Below, piece after piece: positions 25,858 to 34,246 of a stretch of 64,000 nt of DNA. This stretch comes from CAVQCJ01 sp963849365 (lineage in GTDB: Bacteria; Actinomycetota; Actinomycetes; Prado026): NCBI GenBank assembly GCA_963849365.1, contig CAWKHA010000004.1, positions 1,364,001 to 1,428,000 of the forward strand. The letters run 5' to 3'. The notes under the pieces were generated by a model that was given only the letters and a program-made list of their open reading frames with translations, made no database searches and was not told where the DNA came from. How positions within the stretch are numbered: the stretch's first letter is position 1; each line of letters opens with the position of its first letter. A program made the translations under genes and the position numbers.

Positions 25858-26577
25858 CTACGGATGCCCGCCCGCCGGCAGATCGCAGGCCGCCCACCGG
25901 TCGGCCGAGACGATGACGTGGGTCAGGAAGTCGAGCCCGACCGCCTCCGCGGCGCCGGCCAGCGCCGCAGTGACCCGACGGTCCTCGTCGCTCGGCGTCA
26001 CGTCACCGGCCGGGTGGTTGTGCGCGATGGCGAACGCCGAGCCGTCGTGCAGCAGCACCGCGGTGAGCAGCTCGCGCACCGGCAACAGGCACTCGTCGCT
26101 GCTGCCCTCGGTCACGACGAACGTCCGTCGCACCCGCAGCGAGTTGTCGCACACCACCAGGACCACCCGCTCGCGGCGGGCCTCGGCCAGCCATGGCCGG
26201 ACCACCTTGGCGACGTCGGCGCTGTCCTTGACCACGGTGCCGTTCGGGATCGCGCCGAGCCGGCGCGCCAGCCCGAAGGCGGCCACCACGCGTGCGGCCT
26301 TCGCCGGTCCCACGCCGGGCCTGCGAGCGAGCTCGGCCGGCAGAGCGCGGGCCAGGCCCTGCGGCCCGCCGTGGTCGGCGAGCAGCTCGTGCGCGAGCGC
26401 GAGCGCACCCGTGCCGCGCACACCGGTGCCGAGCAGCACCGCCAGCAGCTCGGCATCGGCCAGCGGTTCCGGTCCGTGGTCGAGCAGCCGCTCGCGCGGC
26501 CGCTGCCGCACCGGGATCGCCGCCATCGCGCGCATCGACAAGCCGCTGCGCGCTCGGGCGGGCTCTTCGTCATCCAT
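25858..26577 (-). CDS. radC: RadC family JAB-domain protein
   Basis: 239 residues from the ATG at 26577, 7 nt after TAGCGT (leaderless). N-terminal UPF0758 helix-hairpin-helix part (RPRERLLDHGPEPLADAELLAVLLGTG, then RRPGVGPAKAARVVAAFGLARR) and a C-terminal JAB/MPN metal domain with HNHPAGDVTPSDED. Despite the name, a direct DNA repair role is not established. The stop TAG lies inside a TAGGCT that matches the menE -10, which suggests radC and menE were once adjacent. Confidence 0.9.
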   Translation of the reverse strand: MDDEEPARARSGLSMRAMAAIPVRQRPRERLLDHGPEPLADAELLAVLLGTGVRGTGALALAHELLADHGGPQGLARALPAELARRPGVGPAKAARVVAAFGLARRLGAIPNGTVVKDSADVAKVVRPWLAEARRERVVLVVCDNSLRVRRTFVVTEGSSDECLLPVRELLTAVLLHDGSAFAIAHNHPAGDVTPSDEDRRVTAALAGAAEAVGLDFLTHVIVSADRWAACDLPAGGHP

Positions 26578-26684
26578 GCCGGCGACGCTAGGCGAAGGTG
26601 TCGGCGTGCCCGCCCGCCCCGGTCGGCACTGTGGATATTCCGCGGACTCGCGCCGGCTGTGGACGCGGGCGGCAATCAGATCGA

Positions 26685-27098
26685 CTAGATCGGCATGCGC
26701 CGGATGCCGCGCTGGACCAAGGGCTCGGCGCCGGCGTGGGGCTCCGCCGAGACATCCACGTCCTCGGAAGGCTCGGGTGCCGCGTGGTGCACGTGCTCCG
26801 CGGGCCCGCCGGTCGCCTGCGCCACCAGGTCGTTGATGTGCGAGGCCATCGCGATGTCCAGCGCCGTGACGCCGCCCGCGGAGTGCGTGGTCAGCACGAT
26901 CCGCAGCTCGCCGTCGCCGCGCTCCACCTCGGGGTCGTGGTTCATCGCGCGGGCGCTCTCGTCCAGGGAGGCCACGAGCCGGTCGGCCTCGTCGGGCGTC
27001 ACCGGCACGGTGCGGGAGATGCTCAGCGTGTCGCCGGTCCACTCGGGCAGAGCCTGCAGCGACGAGTCCACGATGGCCTGGTCCAGTCGGTCGGGCAT
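26685..27098 (-). CDS. 4a-hydroxytetrahydrobiopterin dehydratase (PCD/DCoH) family protein
   Basis: 137 residues from the ATG at 27098, with GGAG spaced correctly upstream. The PCD fold is recognisable by LPEWTGDTLSISRTVPV, SARAMNHDPEVERGDGELRIVLTTHSAGGVTALDIAMASHI. The catalytic stretch is usually H-H-P-D; here it is NHDPEV, so one histidine is replaced by Asp and dehydratase activity is uncertain. A C-terminal tail of about 45 residues, rich in His, Glu and Ala, is unusual. No aromatic hydroxylase lies nearby. Confidence 0.75.
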   Translation of the reverse strand: MPDRLDQAIVDSSLQALPEWTGDTLSISRTVPVTPDEADRLVASLDESARAMNHDPEVERGDGELRIVLTTHSAGGVTALDIAMASHINDLVAQATGGPAEHVHHAAPEPSEDVDVSAEPHAGAEPLVQRGIRRMPI

Positions 27099-27224
27099 GG
27101 CGTTCTCCTCGCCTCGGGCGGCGCCGTCGGCCGACCTGTACCGGAGTCCTACTCGCACCGGGCGACCCTGGACAACCCCGCGACCCGGCCTACGACCGAC
27201 GATCGCCGCCCCGCCGCCCGGTCC

Positions 27225-27230
27225 TAGGCT
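27225..27230 (+). promoter_or_regulatory. menB leaderless -10 element
   Basis: TAGGCT, 7 nt before the menB ATG at 27238, with no ribosome-binding sequence between. Confidence 0.6.
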
Positions 27231-27237
27231 GGCCCGC

Positions 27238-28134
27238 ATGACGTTCACCGACCCGCCCCGGCTCGACGACGGCGGCGATCCCGCACGTTCCACGGTGCGT
27301 TCCGGTGCGCCGTGGCGGGCCTCCGGCCAGTGGCAGGACATCGCGTACGCCACGGCCGAGGGCATCGCGAAGATCACCATCGACCGCCCGCACAAGCGCA
27401 ACGCGTTCCGACCGCAGACCCTGTTCGAGCTCGCCCGCGCCTTCGAGCTCGCCCGTGACGACGACTCGGTCGGCGTGATCGTGCTCACCGGTGCGGGCGA
27501 CTTCGCCTTCTGCTCCGGCGGCGACCAGATGATCCGCGGTGACGACGGCTACATCGGCGACGACGCGGTGGCCGCCAAGGGGATCGGACGGCTGAACGTC
27601 CTGGACCTGCAGGTCCAGATCCGGCGGCTGCCCAAGCCGGTGGTGGCGATGGTCGCCGGGTACGCGATCGGCGGCGGCCACGTGCTGCAGGTCGTCTGCG
27701 ACCTCACCGTCGCGGCCGACAACGCGCGCTTCGGGCAGACCGGCCCGATGGTCGGGTCGTTCGACGGGGGGTACGGCTCGGGCCTGCTCGCCCGGCAGAT
27801 CGGGCAGAAGCGCGCCCGCGAGATCTGGTTCATGTGCCGGCAGTACGACGCGGCGCAGGCGCTGGAGTGGGGCCTGGTCAACGCGGTCGTCCCGCTGGCC
27901 GAGCTCGAGGTCGAGACGGTCGCCTGGTGCCGCCGCATGCTGGAGATGTCGCCACTGGCGCTGCGCATGGTCAAGGCGAGCCTCAACGCCGCCGACGACG
28001 GGCTCGCCGGGATCCAACAGCTGGCCGGCGACGCGACGCTGCTCTTCTACATGACCGAGGAGGCCCAGGAGGGCCGGAACGCGTACCAGGACCGGCGCCG
28101 CCCGGACTTCGCCCAGTTCCCCAAGCGACCCTGA
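27238..28134 (+). CDS. menB: 1,4-dihydroxy-2-naphthoyl-CoA synthase
   Basis: 298 residues. Crotonase fold: ITIDRPHKRNAFRPQT near the N-terminus, oxyanion-hole segments FAFCSGGDQ and AGYAIGGGHVLQ, and the MenB-specific GQTGPMVGSFDGGYGSG and the C-terminal YMTEEAQEGRNAYQ that completes the neighbouring subunit's site. Closes o-succinylbenzoyl-CoA to DHNA-CoA. Starts a menB-menC-menD run on the plus strand. A 15-bp palindrome spans its stop codon. Confidence 0.95.
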   Translation: MTFTDPPRLDDGGDPARSTVRSGAPWRASGQWQDIAYATAEGIAKITIDRPHKRNAFRPQTLFELARAFELARDDDSVGVIVLTGAGDFAFCSGGDQMIRGDDGYIGDDAVAAKGIGRLNVLDLQVQIRRLPKPVVAMVAGYAIGGGHVLQVVCDLTVAADNARFGQTGPMVGSFDGGYGSGLLARQIGQKRAREIWFMCRQYDAAQALEWGLVNAVVPLAELEVETVAWCRRMLEMSPLALRMVKASLNAADDGLAGIQQLAGDATLLFYMTEEAQEGRNAYQDRRRPDFAQFPKRP

Positions 28135-28145
28135 CCGTCGGTCAG
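28131..28145. repeat. Short palindrome at the menB/menC junction
   Basis: CTGACCGTCGGTCAG, perfect 6-bp arms with a 3-base centre, containing the menB TGA and ending 3 bases before the menC GTG. It could be a small hairpin modulating menC translation; there is no other support. Confidence 0.35.
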
Positions 28146-28148
28146 CGC

Positions 28149-29168
28149 GTGCCCGCCCCGGACCTGCCGCCGCTCGAGCAGCTGCACGCGGCTGCCCGGG
28201 TCGTGCGCATACCGCTCATCACGAGGTTCCGCGGGATCACCGAGCGGGAGGCGATGCTGTTCGACGGCCCGTCCGGCTGGGGCGAGTTCGCCCCCTTCGG
28301 CGAGTACCCGCCGGCCGAGGCGGCGCGCTGGCTGGCGGCCGCGGTCGAAGCAGGCTGGGGGACCTGGCCGGAACCGGTGCGCGCGGTCGTGCCGGTGAAC
28401 GCGATCGTCCCGGCGGTCGGTCCCGCCGCGGCCGCTGCGCTGGTCCGGGGCAGCGGCGGCTGCCGGACGGCGAAGGTCAAGGTCGCCGAGCCCGGACAGT
28501 CCCTGGACGAGGACGTCGCCCGCGTCGAGGCGGTCGCGGGCGCGCTCGCGGCCGACGGACCGGGCGGCCGGGTCCGGGTCGATGCCAACGGCGCCTGGAC
28601 CGTGGCCGAGGCGGTGGCGGCGTTGCCCGAGCTGGTCGCGGCGGCCGGCGGCGCCGACGCCTTCGAGTACGCCGAGCAGCCGTGCGCCACGCTCGCGGAG
28701 CAGGCCGAGGTCCGGCGCCGGGTCGACGTCCGGCTGGCCGTCGACGAAGGCGTGCGCAAGGCCGCCGACCCCGCCCACGTCGAAGGCCTGCGCGCGGCCA
28801 CCGACTTCGTGGTCCTGAAGGTCGCCCCGCTCGGCGGGGTGCGGGCGGCGTCACGGGCCGCGGCTGTGTACGGGCTGCCGGTGGTCGTGTCGAGTGCGCT
28901 CGAGACGTCGGTCGGGTTGTCCGCGGGGGTCGCGATGGCGGCCGCGCTCCCGCGGCTCGACCATGCCTGCGGCCTCGGCTCGGGCCTGCTGCTGGCCGGC
29001 GACGTCGTCGCCGACGCGGCCCGCCTGCTCCCCGTCGGCGGCTCGCTGCCGGTCAGCCGGCCCACGCCCGACCCCGGCCTGCTCGCCGCGCTGGCGGTGG
29101 CCGGGGACCGCGAGCGTTGGTGGCGCTCGCGGCTCGATGCGGCGTACGGGATCATGGCCGCGCGATGA
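28149..29168 (+). CDS. menC: o-Succinylbenzoate synthase
   Basis: 339 residues from the GTG at 28149. Enolase superfamily: capping domain (RVVRIPLITRFRGITEREAML), catalytic KVKVAE (the lysine of KxK), metal ligands in VDANGAW, EYAEQP and AVDEGVR, and the second catalytic lysine in VVLKVAPLGG. Dehydrates SHCHC to o-succinylbenzoate. Overlaps menD by 4 bases. Confidence 0.93.
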   Translation: MPAPDLPPLEQLHAAARVVRIPLITRFRGITEREAMLFDGPSGWGEFAPFGEYPPAEAARWLAAAVEAGWGTWPEPVRAVVPVNAIVPAVGPAAAAALVRGSGGCRTAKVKVAEPGQSLDEDVARVEAVAGALAADGPGGRVRVDANGAWTVAEAVAALPELVAAAGGADAFEYAEQPCATLAEQAEVRRRVDVRLAVDEGVRKAADPAHVEGLRAATDFVVLKVAPLGGVRAASRAAAVYGLPVVVSSALETSVGLSAGVAMAAALPRLDHACGLGSGLLLAGDVVADAARLLPVGGSLPVSRPTPDPGLLAALAVAGDRERWWRSRLDAAYGIMAAR

Positions 29169-30937
29169 ACCCCTCGACCGCGCTCGGCCGCGTCCTCGTC
29201 GACGAGCTGGTGCGTTGCGGCGTCCGGGAGGCGGTGCTCGCTCCCGGGTCGCGTTCGGCGCCGCTGGCCGTGGCCCTGCAGGCGGCCGACGCGGCCGGCC
29301 GGCTGCGACTGCACGTGCGCGTCGACGAGCGGTCGGCGGCGTTCTGCGCGCTCGGCCTGGCCAAGGCCTCGGGCCGCCCGGCCGTCGTCGTCACCACCTC
29401 CGGTACCGCGGCGGCGAACCTGCATCCGGCGGTGCTCGAGGCGTCGGAGTCGGGGGTACCGCTGGTCGTGCTCACCGCCGACCGCCCACCCGAGCTGCGG
29501 GCCACCGGCGCGAACCAGACCGTCGACCAGGTCAAGCTGTACGGCGCCGCAGTCCGGCTGTTCCACGAGGTCGGCCTTCCCGAGGCGCGCACCGGGCAGG
29601 TCGCGTACTGGCGGGCGCTGGCCTGCCGGGCGGTCGCCGCGGCCGCCGGCGCCGTGACGCGCGACCCGGGGCCGGTGCATCTGAACCTGGCGCTGCGCGA
29701 GCCACTCGTGGACGACGGCGACGGAACGTGGCCCGAGCCGCTCGACGGCCGGGCCCACGGCGCTGCGTGGACCGCGGTCGACGGAAGGCCGCCCGGCCTG
29801 GCGCGGACCGCGCCGGCCGCGGGTAGCGGTGCGGACTCGCACCCCTGGCCGGAGCGCACGCTGGTGCTCGTCGGCGACGCGCCGCGCGAGCTCGGCAGCG
29901 CGGTCCGCCTGCTCGCCGAGGCCAACGGCTGGCCGGTGGTCAGCGAGGCGTCCGGCAACGCCCGCGAGGGGACCTACGCGCTGCGGTGCGGCCACCTGCT
30001 GCTCGGCGACTCCTCGTTCGTCGACGCCCACCGCCCCGACCGCGTACTCGTGGTCGGCCGGCCGACCCTGCACCGCGGCGCGACAGCGTTGCTGCGCCGC
30101 GAGGACGTGCACGTCGAGGTGGTCGCCCCCACGGCGCGCTGGGCCGACCAGGTCCGGACGGCCGCGAACATCCGTGCGGTCCTGCCCGACCCTGCGCCGC
30201 ATCCCCGTACGGACGCCGAACGTGGATGGCTGCAGGGCTGGCTGGCGGCGGACCGGGAGCTGTCGCGTGCCGTCGACGGGCTGCTGGACGACCCGGCCCG
30301 CCAGCAGAGCCCGGCCGAGCCGGCCGTGGCCCGCGACCTGCACGCGGCCCTGCCGCCCGGGTCGCTGCTCGTCGCCGGGTCGTCGCTGCCGGTCCGGGAC
30401 CTGTGCGTCGCGGTGCCGCGGGCCGGCGTGACGGTGCTCGCCAACCGGGGGGCGGCCGGGATCGACGGCACCGTCTCGACCGCGATCGGCGCCGCGCTGG
30501 CCTGGCAGGACGGCGGCGGCGGTCCCGCGTTCGCCCTGCTGGGCGACCTCACCTTCGTGCACGACGCGAACGGCCTGCTGCTGGGCCCGGACGAGCCGCG
30601 CCCCGACCTCACGTTCGTCGTCGTGAACAACGACGGCGGCGGCATCTTCGGCCTGCTCGAGCAGGGCGACGCTCTCGGCGAACCCGGCTACGAGCGGGTC
30701 TTCGGCACCCCGACCGGCGTCGACCTGGCTGCGCTGTGCGGCGCGAGCGGCACGTCGCACACCCGGGTGTCGACCGTCGCCGAGCTGCTCTCCGCGGCCC
30801 TCGACCCCCGCGCCGGCCTGCAGGTCGTCGAGGTCCGCACCGACCGGGTCGCGACCCGCGACCTGGCTGCGGACGTCCGGGCCGCGGTCGGCGCGACGGT
30901 GCGCGCGGCGCTCGCCAAGGTCAGCGACCCGGTCTGA
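29165..30937 (+). CDS. menD: 2-Succinyl-5-enolpyruvyl-6-hydroxy-3-cyclohexene-1-carboxylate synthase
   Basis: 590 residues. A ThDP enzyme: N-terminal Pyr domain with APGSRSAPLA and VDERSAAFCALGLAKASGRP (the glutamate that activates ThDP), TSGTAAANLHPAVLEAS, and a C-terminal PP domain with the ThDP/Mg motif GDLTFVHDANGLLL...NNDGGGIF. Adds succinic semialdehyde (from 2-oxoglutarate) to isochorismate. Convergent with the NYN gene, overlapping it by 17 bases at the 3' ends. Confidence 0.95.
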   Translation: MNPSTALGRVLVDELVRCGVREAVLAPGSRSAPLAVALQAADAAGRLRLHVRVDERSAAFCALGLAKASGRPAVVVTTSGTAAANLHPAVLEASESGVPLVVLTADRPPELRATGANQTVDQVKLYGAAVRLFHEVGLPEARTGQVAYWRALACRAVAAAAGAVTRDPGPVHLNLALREPLVDDGDGTWPEPLDGRAHGAAWTAVDGRPPGLARTAPAAGSGADSHPWPERTLVLVGDAPRELGSAVRLLAEANGWPVVSEASGNAREGTYALRCGHLLLGDSSFVDAHRPDRVLVVGRPTLHRGATALLRREDVHVEVVAPTARWADQVRTAANIRAVLPDPAPHPRTDAERGWLQGWLAADRELSRAVDGLLDDPARQQSPAEPAVARDLHAALPPGSLLVAGSSLPVRDLCVAVPRAGVTVLANRGAAGIDGTVSTAIGAALAWQDGGGGPAFALLGDLTFVHDANGLLLGPDEPRPDLTFVVVNNDGGGIFGLLEQGDALGEPGYERVFGTPTGVDLAALCGASGTSHTRVSTVAELLSAALDPRAGLQVVEVRTDRVATRDLAADVRAAVGATVRAALAKVSDPV

Positions 30938-31331
30938 GCCAGGACCGCAGCCGTTCCAGCCCGTCGTGCGCGGGGTCGACGACCGCGACACCGGAACCGG
31001 CCTTCAGCCGCCCGGACGTCGACCCCGCCGTGCCCACGACGAGCACCGGCCCCGGGTGCCGCGACGCCAGCAGCGCGAAGTCGCCGTCGCCGGTGACCAG
31101 CACCAGCGGTTCGCCGTCGGGGACGTAGGCCGACGCCAGCACGGTGTCCGCGCCCTGCCACCCGCTTGCCGGGCGTACGTCGGCGTCGTCGGGCCAGGTC
31201 ACCTGGGCCAGCCTGGCCGGGTGGCCGGCGACGACGAGCCGGCGCACGCCGTCCAGCTCGGCGGCGACCATGCGCAGGCGCGCGACGTCGAGGTTGTCCG
31301 CGTCGACCAGGACTTGCCGCCCGGCGGCCAC
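30921..31331 (-). CDS. NYN/PIN-like domain protein
   Basis: 136 residues, GTG start. The first strand VLVDADNLDVARL and the later VLVTGDGDFALLASRH carry the spaced acidic residues expected of a NYN/PIN-fold nuclease (D-x-D-N and D-x-D); DADVRP may give a further acid. Too short for extra domains. Located between menD and menF and coding in the same direction as menF, 21 bases downstream of the menF stop, so it may be co-transcribed with it. No function in menaquinone synthesis is known; an RNase or RNA-binding role is inferred from the fold only. Confidence 0.65.
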   Translation of the reverse strand: MAAGRQVLVDADNLDVARLRMVAAELDGVRRLVVAGHPARLAQVTWPDDADVRPASGWQGADTVLASAYVPDGEPLVLVTGDGDFALLASRHPGPVLVVGTAGSTSGRLKAGSGVAVVDPAHDGLERLRSWLRPGR

Positions 31332-31352
31332 CGGCCCGCCGGGGCCGACCGC

Positions 31353-32606
31353 TCAGCCCTCCGACTCGAGGGCGTCCCGGACCGGGACGAACTTGGCCTG
31401 CGCCTCGGTCAGCTCGTCCTCCGGGTCGGAGCCCGCGACGATCCCGCAGCCGGCGAACAGCCGCAGCCGTGCGCCGTCGACCTCCGCGCAGCGCAGGGCG
31501 ATCCCGAACTCGCCGTCGCCGCCCGCGCCGAGCCAGCCCACCGGACCGGCGTAGCGGCCGCGGTCCATCTCCTCCAGCTCACGGATCACCTGCAGCGCCA
31601 CCTGGGTCGGTGTCCCGCAGACCGCGGCGGTCGGGTGCAGCGCCCCGGCGAGCGCCAGCGCGCCGCTGCCGTCCGCGAGCCGGCCGCTGACGTCCGTGGC
31701 GAGGTGCTGGACGTTGCGCAGCCGCAGGACTTTCGGGTGGTCCGGCACGTCGAGCTCGGTGCAGTGCTCGGCCAGCACGGCCGCGACGGAGTGCACAGCG
31801 AGCTCGTGCTCCTCCAGGTCCTTCTCCGAGCCCAGCAGCGCGTCCGCCAGCTCGCCGTCGGCGGCGTCGTCGCCCAGCCGCCCCACCGTCCCGGCCAGGA
31901 CCCGCGAGAGCACCCGGTCACCCGTGCGGCGGACCAGCAGCTCGGGGGTGGCTCCGACCAGGCCGTCGACGGAGAACGTCCAGCAGGACGGGTACCGCTC
32001 GGCCAGCCGGTGCAGCAGGTGGCGTACGTCGACCGGTGCTGTCGTCGTGGCCACGAGGTCGCGGGCCAGCACGACCTTGTCAAGGTCGCCGCGCACGATC
32101 GCGGCCACCGCCCGGCGGACTGCGCCCTGCCACTGCACGGCGCTGAGCGAGCCTTCGGACCAGCGCACCACCGACGGCGCCGCCGGCACCGAGACCGGCG
32201 GCAGCTCCGGTTCGCCCCCGTCGCCGACCACCGTCACCCACGTCGTCCCGTCGCGCCGACCGACCAGCACCCTCGGCACGATCAGCACGGACGGGCCGGT
32301 GTCGGGGTCGAACGTGAACGACGCGAACGCCACGGGCCCGGTCCCGGGCACGGTCACGGCGTCGTCGACCAGCACCCCGTCCAGCCAGCGTTCCCACCAC
32401 TTCTCGGCCGCCGCGAAGCGGTCGGGTCCGGTCAGCTCGACCCTGGCCGCCTCGCCCCAGCCGACCAGCCCGTCGCCCCCGCGCACCCAGGCGAGCGGGG
32501 CGTCGGCCGGCAGCCGCTCCAGCAGCGCGCCCGCGACGTCGACGGGCAGGCCGTCGACGGGGAGGGTGCGCACGGTGGTGGGCGCGACCACTTCTGCGGT
32601 GGACAC
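31353..32606 (-). CDS. menF: Isochorismate synthase
   Basis: 417 residues from the GTG at 32606, 8 nt after TAGGCT. Chorismate-binding domain in the C-terminal two thirds: VRGDLDKVVLARDLV (catalytic lysine region), ATPELLVRR, RVLAGTVGR, SEKDLEEHELAV (metal glutamates), LHPTAAVCGTP and FAGCGIVAGSDPEDE. Converts chorismate to isochorismate, the substrate of MenD. EntC-type siderophore use is possible, but no siderophore genes are present and the men context is strong. Confidence 0.92.
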   Translation of the reverse strand: MSTAEVVAPTTVRTLPVDGLPVDVAGALLERLPADAPLAWVRGGDGLVGWGEAARVELTGPDRFAAAEKWWERWLDGVLVDDAVTVPGTGPVAFASFTFDPDTGPSVLIVPRVLVGRRDGTTWVTVVGDGGEPELPPVSVPAAPSVVRWSEGSLSAVQWQGAVRRAVAAIVRGDLDKVVLARDLVATTTAPVDVRHLLHRLAERYPSCWTFSVDGLVGATPELLVRRTGDRVLSRVLAGTVGRLGDDAADGELADALLGSEKDLEEHELAVHSVAAVLAEHCTELDVPDHPKVLRLRNVQHLATDVSGRLADGSGALALAGALHPTAAVCGTPTQVALQVIRELEEMDRGRYAGPVGWLGAGGDGEFGIALRCAEVDGARLRLFAGCGIVAGSDPEDELTEAQAKFVPVRDALESEG

Positions 32607-32614
32607 AACGCATC

Positions 32615-32620
32615 AGCCTA
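32615..32620 (-). promoter_or_regulatory. menF leaderless -10 element
   Basis: TAGGCT on the minus strand, 8 nt before the menF GTG. It lies back to back with the rightward TAGGCT at 32657. Confidence 0.6.
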
Positions 32621-32656
32621 GGCCCAGCCCGGCGACCGGGCAGCCTGACCCGACCT

Positions 32657-32662
32657 TAGGCT
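32657..32662 (+). promoter_or_regulatory. SDR gene leaderless -10 element
   Basis: TAGGCT, 6 nt before the ATG at 32669. Together with the leftward element at 32615 it makes a 62-bp divergent promoter. Confidence 0.6.
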
Positions 32663-32668
32663 CGCGGC

Positions 32669-33487
32669 ATGGACCCAGCCGGCAAGGTCGTCGTCGTTAC
32701 GGGGGCCGCGCGCGGGATCGGCGCCGGGCTGGCCCGCCGCTTCGTCGCGGACGGTGCCGCCGCGGTCGTCCTCGCCGACCTCGACGGAGCCGCCGCCGGC
32801 GCCCTGGCCGGCGAGCTCGCGGCCGACGCCCCGTCCGGGCCGGTCCTGGCCGAGCAGGCCGACGTCTCCGTCGAGGCGGAGGTGGCGGCACTGGTCCGGC
32901 GGGTCGAGGGTGCGGTCGGACCGGTGGACGTCTTCGTGGCCAACGCGGGCGTCGGGGCCGGCGGCGGGTTCGACGCCCCCGACGAGGTCTGGCGGCTGGC
33001 GTGGGACGTCAACGTGATGGCGCACGTGTACGCCGCCCGGGCCGTCGTCCCGGGCATGCTCGCCCGCGGCGGCGGCTCCTTCGTGACCACGGCGAGCGCG
33101 GCCGGGCTGCTCACCAACCTGGGCAACGCCCCGTACTCGGTGAGCAAGCACGCCGCCGTCGCGTTCGCGGAGTGGCTGGCGGTGACCTACGGCGATCAGG
33201 GCCTGCACGTGGCCTGCATCTGCCCGATGGGGGTCGAGACCGACCTGCTCCGCGGCGGGCTGGACCGGCTCGAGGGGGCCAGCGTCGCCGCCGAGCGGGT
33301 CCTGGCGGTCCCCGCGGCCGTGGACCTGGTGATGGAGGGGCTGCGCTCCGGTCGGTTCCTGGTGCTGACCCACCCGGAGACCGCGACGTACGAGCAGCAC
33401 CGCGTCGCGGACCGGGACCGCTGGATCGCCGGGATGCAGCGGCTCCAGCGGTCGGTGCTCGCGCAGCTGTCCGGCAGACTGCCGTAG
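32669..33487 (+). CDS. Short-chain dehydrogenase/reductase
   Basis: 272 residues. Classical SDR: cofactor motif TGAARGIG (residues 11-18), an acidic residue after strand 2 (VVLADLDG) that favours NAD(H), NAG in FVANAGVG, catalytic Ser in TTASAAG and Tyr156/Lys160 (YSVSK), then CPMGVETD. Substrate unknown. The stop overlaps the menG GTG by one base, so it is co-transcribed with a menaquinone gene, though no pathway step needs it. Confidence 0.88.
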   Translation: MDPAGKVVVVTGAARGIGAGLARRFVADGAAAVVLADLDGAAAGALAGELAADAPSGPVLAEQADVSVEAEVAALVRRVEGAVGPVDVFVANAGVGAGGGFDAPDEVWRLAWDVNVMAHVYAARAVVPGMLARGGGSFVTTASAAGLLTNLGNAPYSVSKHAAVAFAEWLAVTYGDQGLHVACICPMGVETDLLRGGLDRLEGASVAAERVLAVPAAVDLVMEGLRSGRFLVLTHPETATYEQHRVADRDRWIAGMQRLQRSVLAQLSGRLP

Positions 33488-34191
33488 TGACGACGATGAC
33501 CAGGGCCAGGCTGGACAAGGAGCCGCGCGAGGTCGCCGCCATGTTCGACGGCGTCGCGGCCCGGTACGACCTGACGAACGACGTGCTGTCCGGCGGGCAG
33601 ACCCGGCTGTGGCGGCGCGCCGTGGTGAAGGCGGTCGCCCCGCGGCCGAGCATGCGGGTGCTCGACCTGGCTGCGGGCACCGGCACCAGCAGCAGCCCGT
33701 TCGCCGCGGCCGGCGCCGACGTCGTGCCGTGCGACTTCTCCCTCGGGATGCTGCAGGTCGGCAAGGAGCGCCAGCCGGGCCTGCCGTTCGTGGCGGGGGA
33801 CGGGATGCGGCTGCCGTTCGCCGACGGCGCCTTCGACGCCGTGACCATCTCGTTCGGCCTGCGGAACGTGCAGGACCCCGACCAGGCTCTGCGCGAGCTG
33901 CTGCGCGTCACCCGGCCGGGCGGGCGGCTGGTGCTCTGCGAGTTCAGCCACCCGACCTGGGCCCCGTTCCGGACGGTGTACATCGAGTACCTGATGCGGG
34001 CGCTGCCCGCGGTCGCGACCCGGGTCAGCTCGAACCCCGACGCGTACGTGTACCTGGCCGAGTCGATCCGGGACTGGCCCGACCAGCCGGCCATGGCCGA
34101 CGTCGTCGCGCGGTCCGGCTGGACCCGGGTGGCCTGGCGCAACCTCACCGGCGGCATCGTCGCCCTGCACCGGGCCACCCGCCCGCAGTGA
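33487..34191 (+). CDS. menG: Demethylmenaquinone methyltransferase
   Basis: 234 residues from the GTG overlapping the SDR stop; an ATG at 33496 is an alternative. UbiE/MenG signature: MFDGVAARYDLTNDVLSGGQ at the N-terminus, SAM motif I VLDLAAGTGTSS, motif II DFSLGMLQVG, and the UbiE-specific DAVTISFGLRNVQDPDQAL and RVTRPGGRLVLCEFS. Methylates demethylmenaquinone at C2 of the ring, the last headgroup step. Confidence 0.93.
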   Translation: MTTMTRARLDKEPREVAAMFDGVAARYDLTNDVLSGGQTRLWRRAVVKAVAPRPSMRVLDLAAGTGTSSSPFAAAGADVVPCDFSLGMLQVGKERQPGLPFVAGDGMRLPFADGAFDAVTISFGLRNVQDPDQALRELLRVTRPGGRLVLCEFSHPTWAPFRTVYIEYLMRALPAVATRVSSNPDAYVYLAESIRDWPDQPAMADVVARSGWTRVAWRNLTGGIVALHRATRPQ

Positions 34192-34227
34192 CCTCGCAGC
34201 CGGTGGGCGGGGCCGGGGCGGCAGCCG

Positions 34228-34233
34228 TAGGAT
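34228..34233 (+). promoter_or_regulatory. -10 element of the menJ-like/nuo unit
   Basis: TAGGAT, with transcription predicted to start near 34240, just before the Rex-like operator at 34247-34262. Confidence 0.5.
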
Positions 34234-34246
34234 GACCGGGAGTGCT

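Noticed and set aside
28142..30991. A 949-codon minus-strand frame across menC and menD
   Set aside because: Complete shadow of two well-supported enzymes on the other strand.
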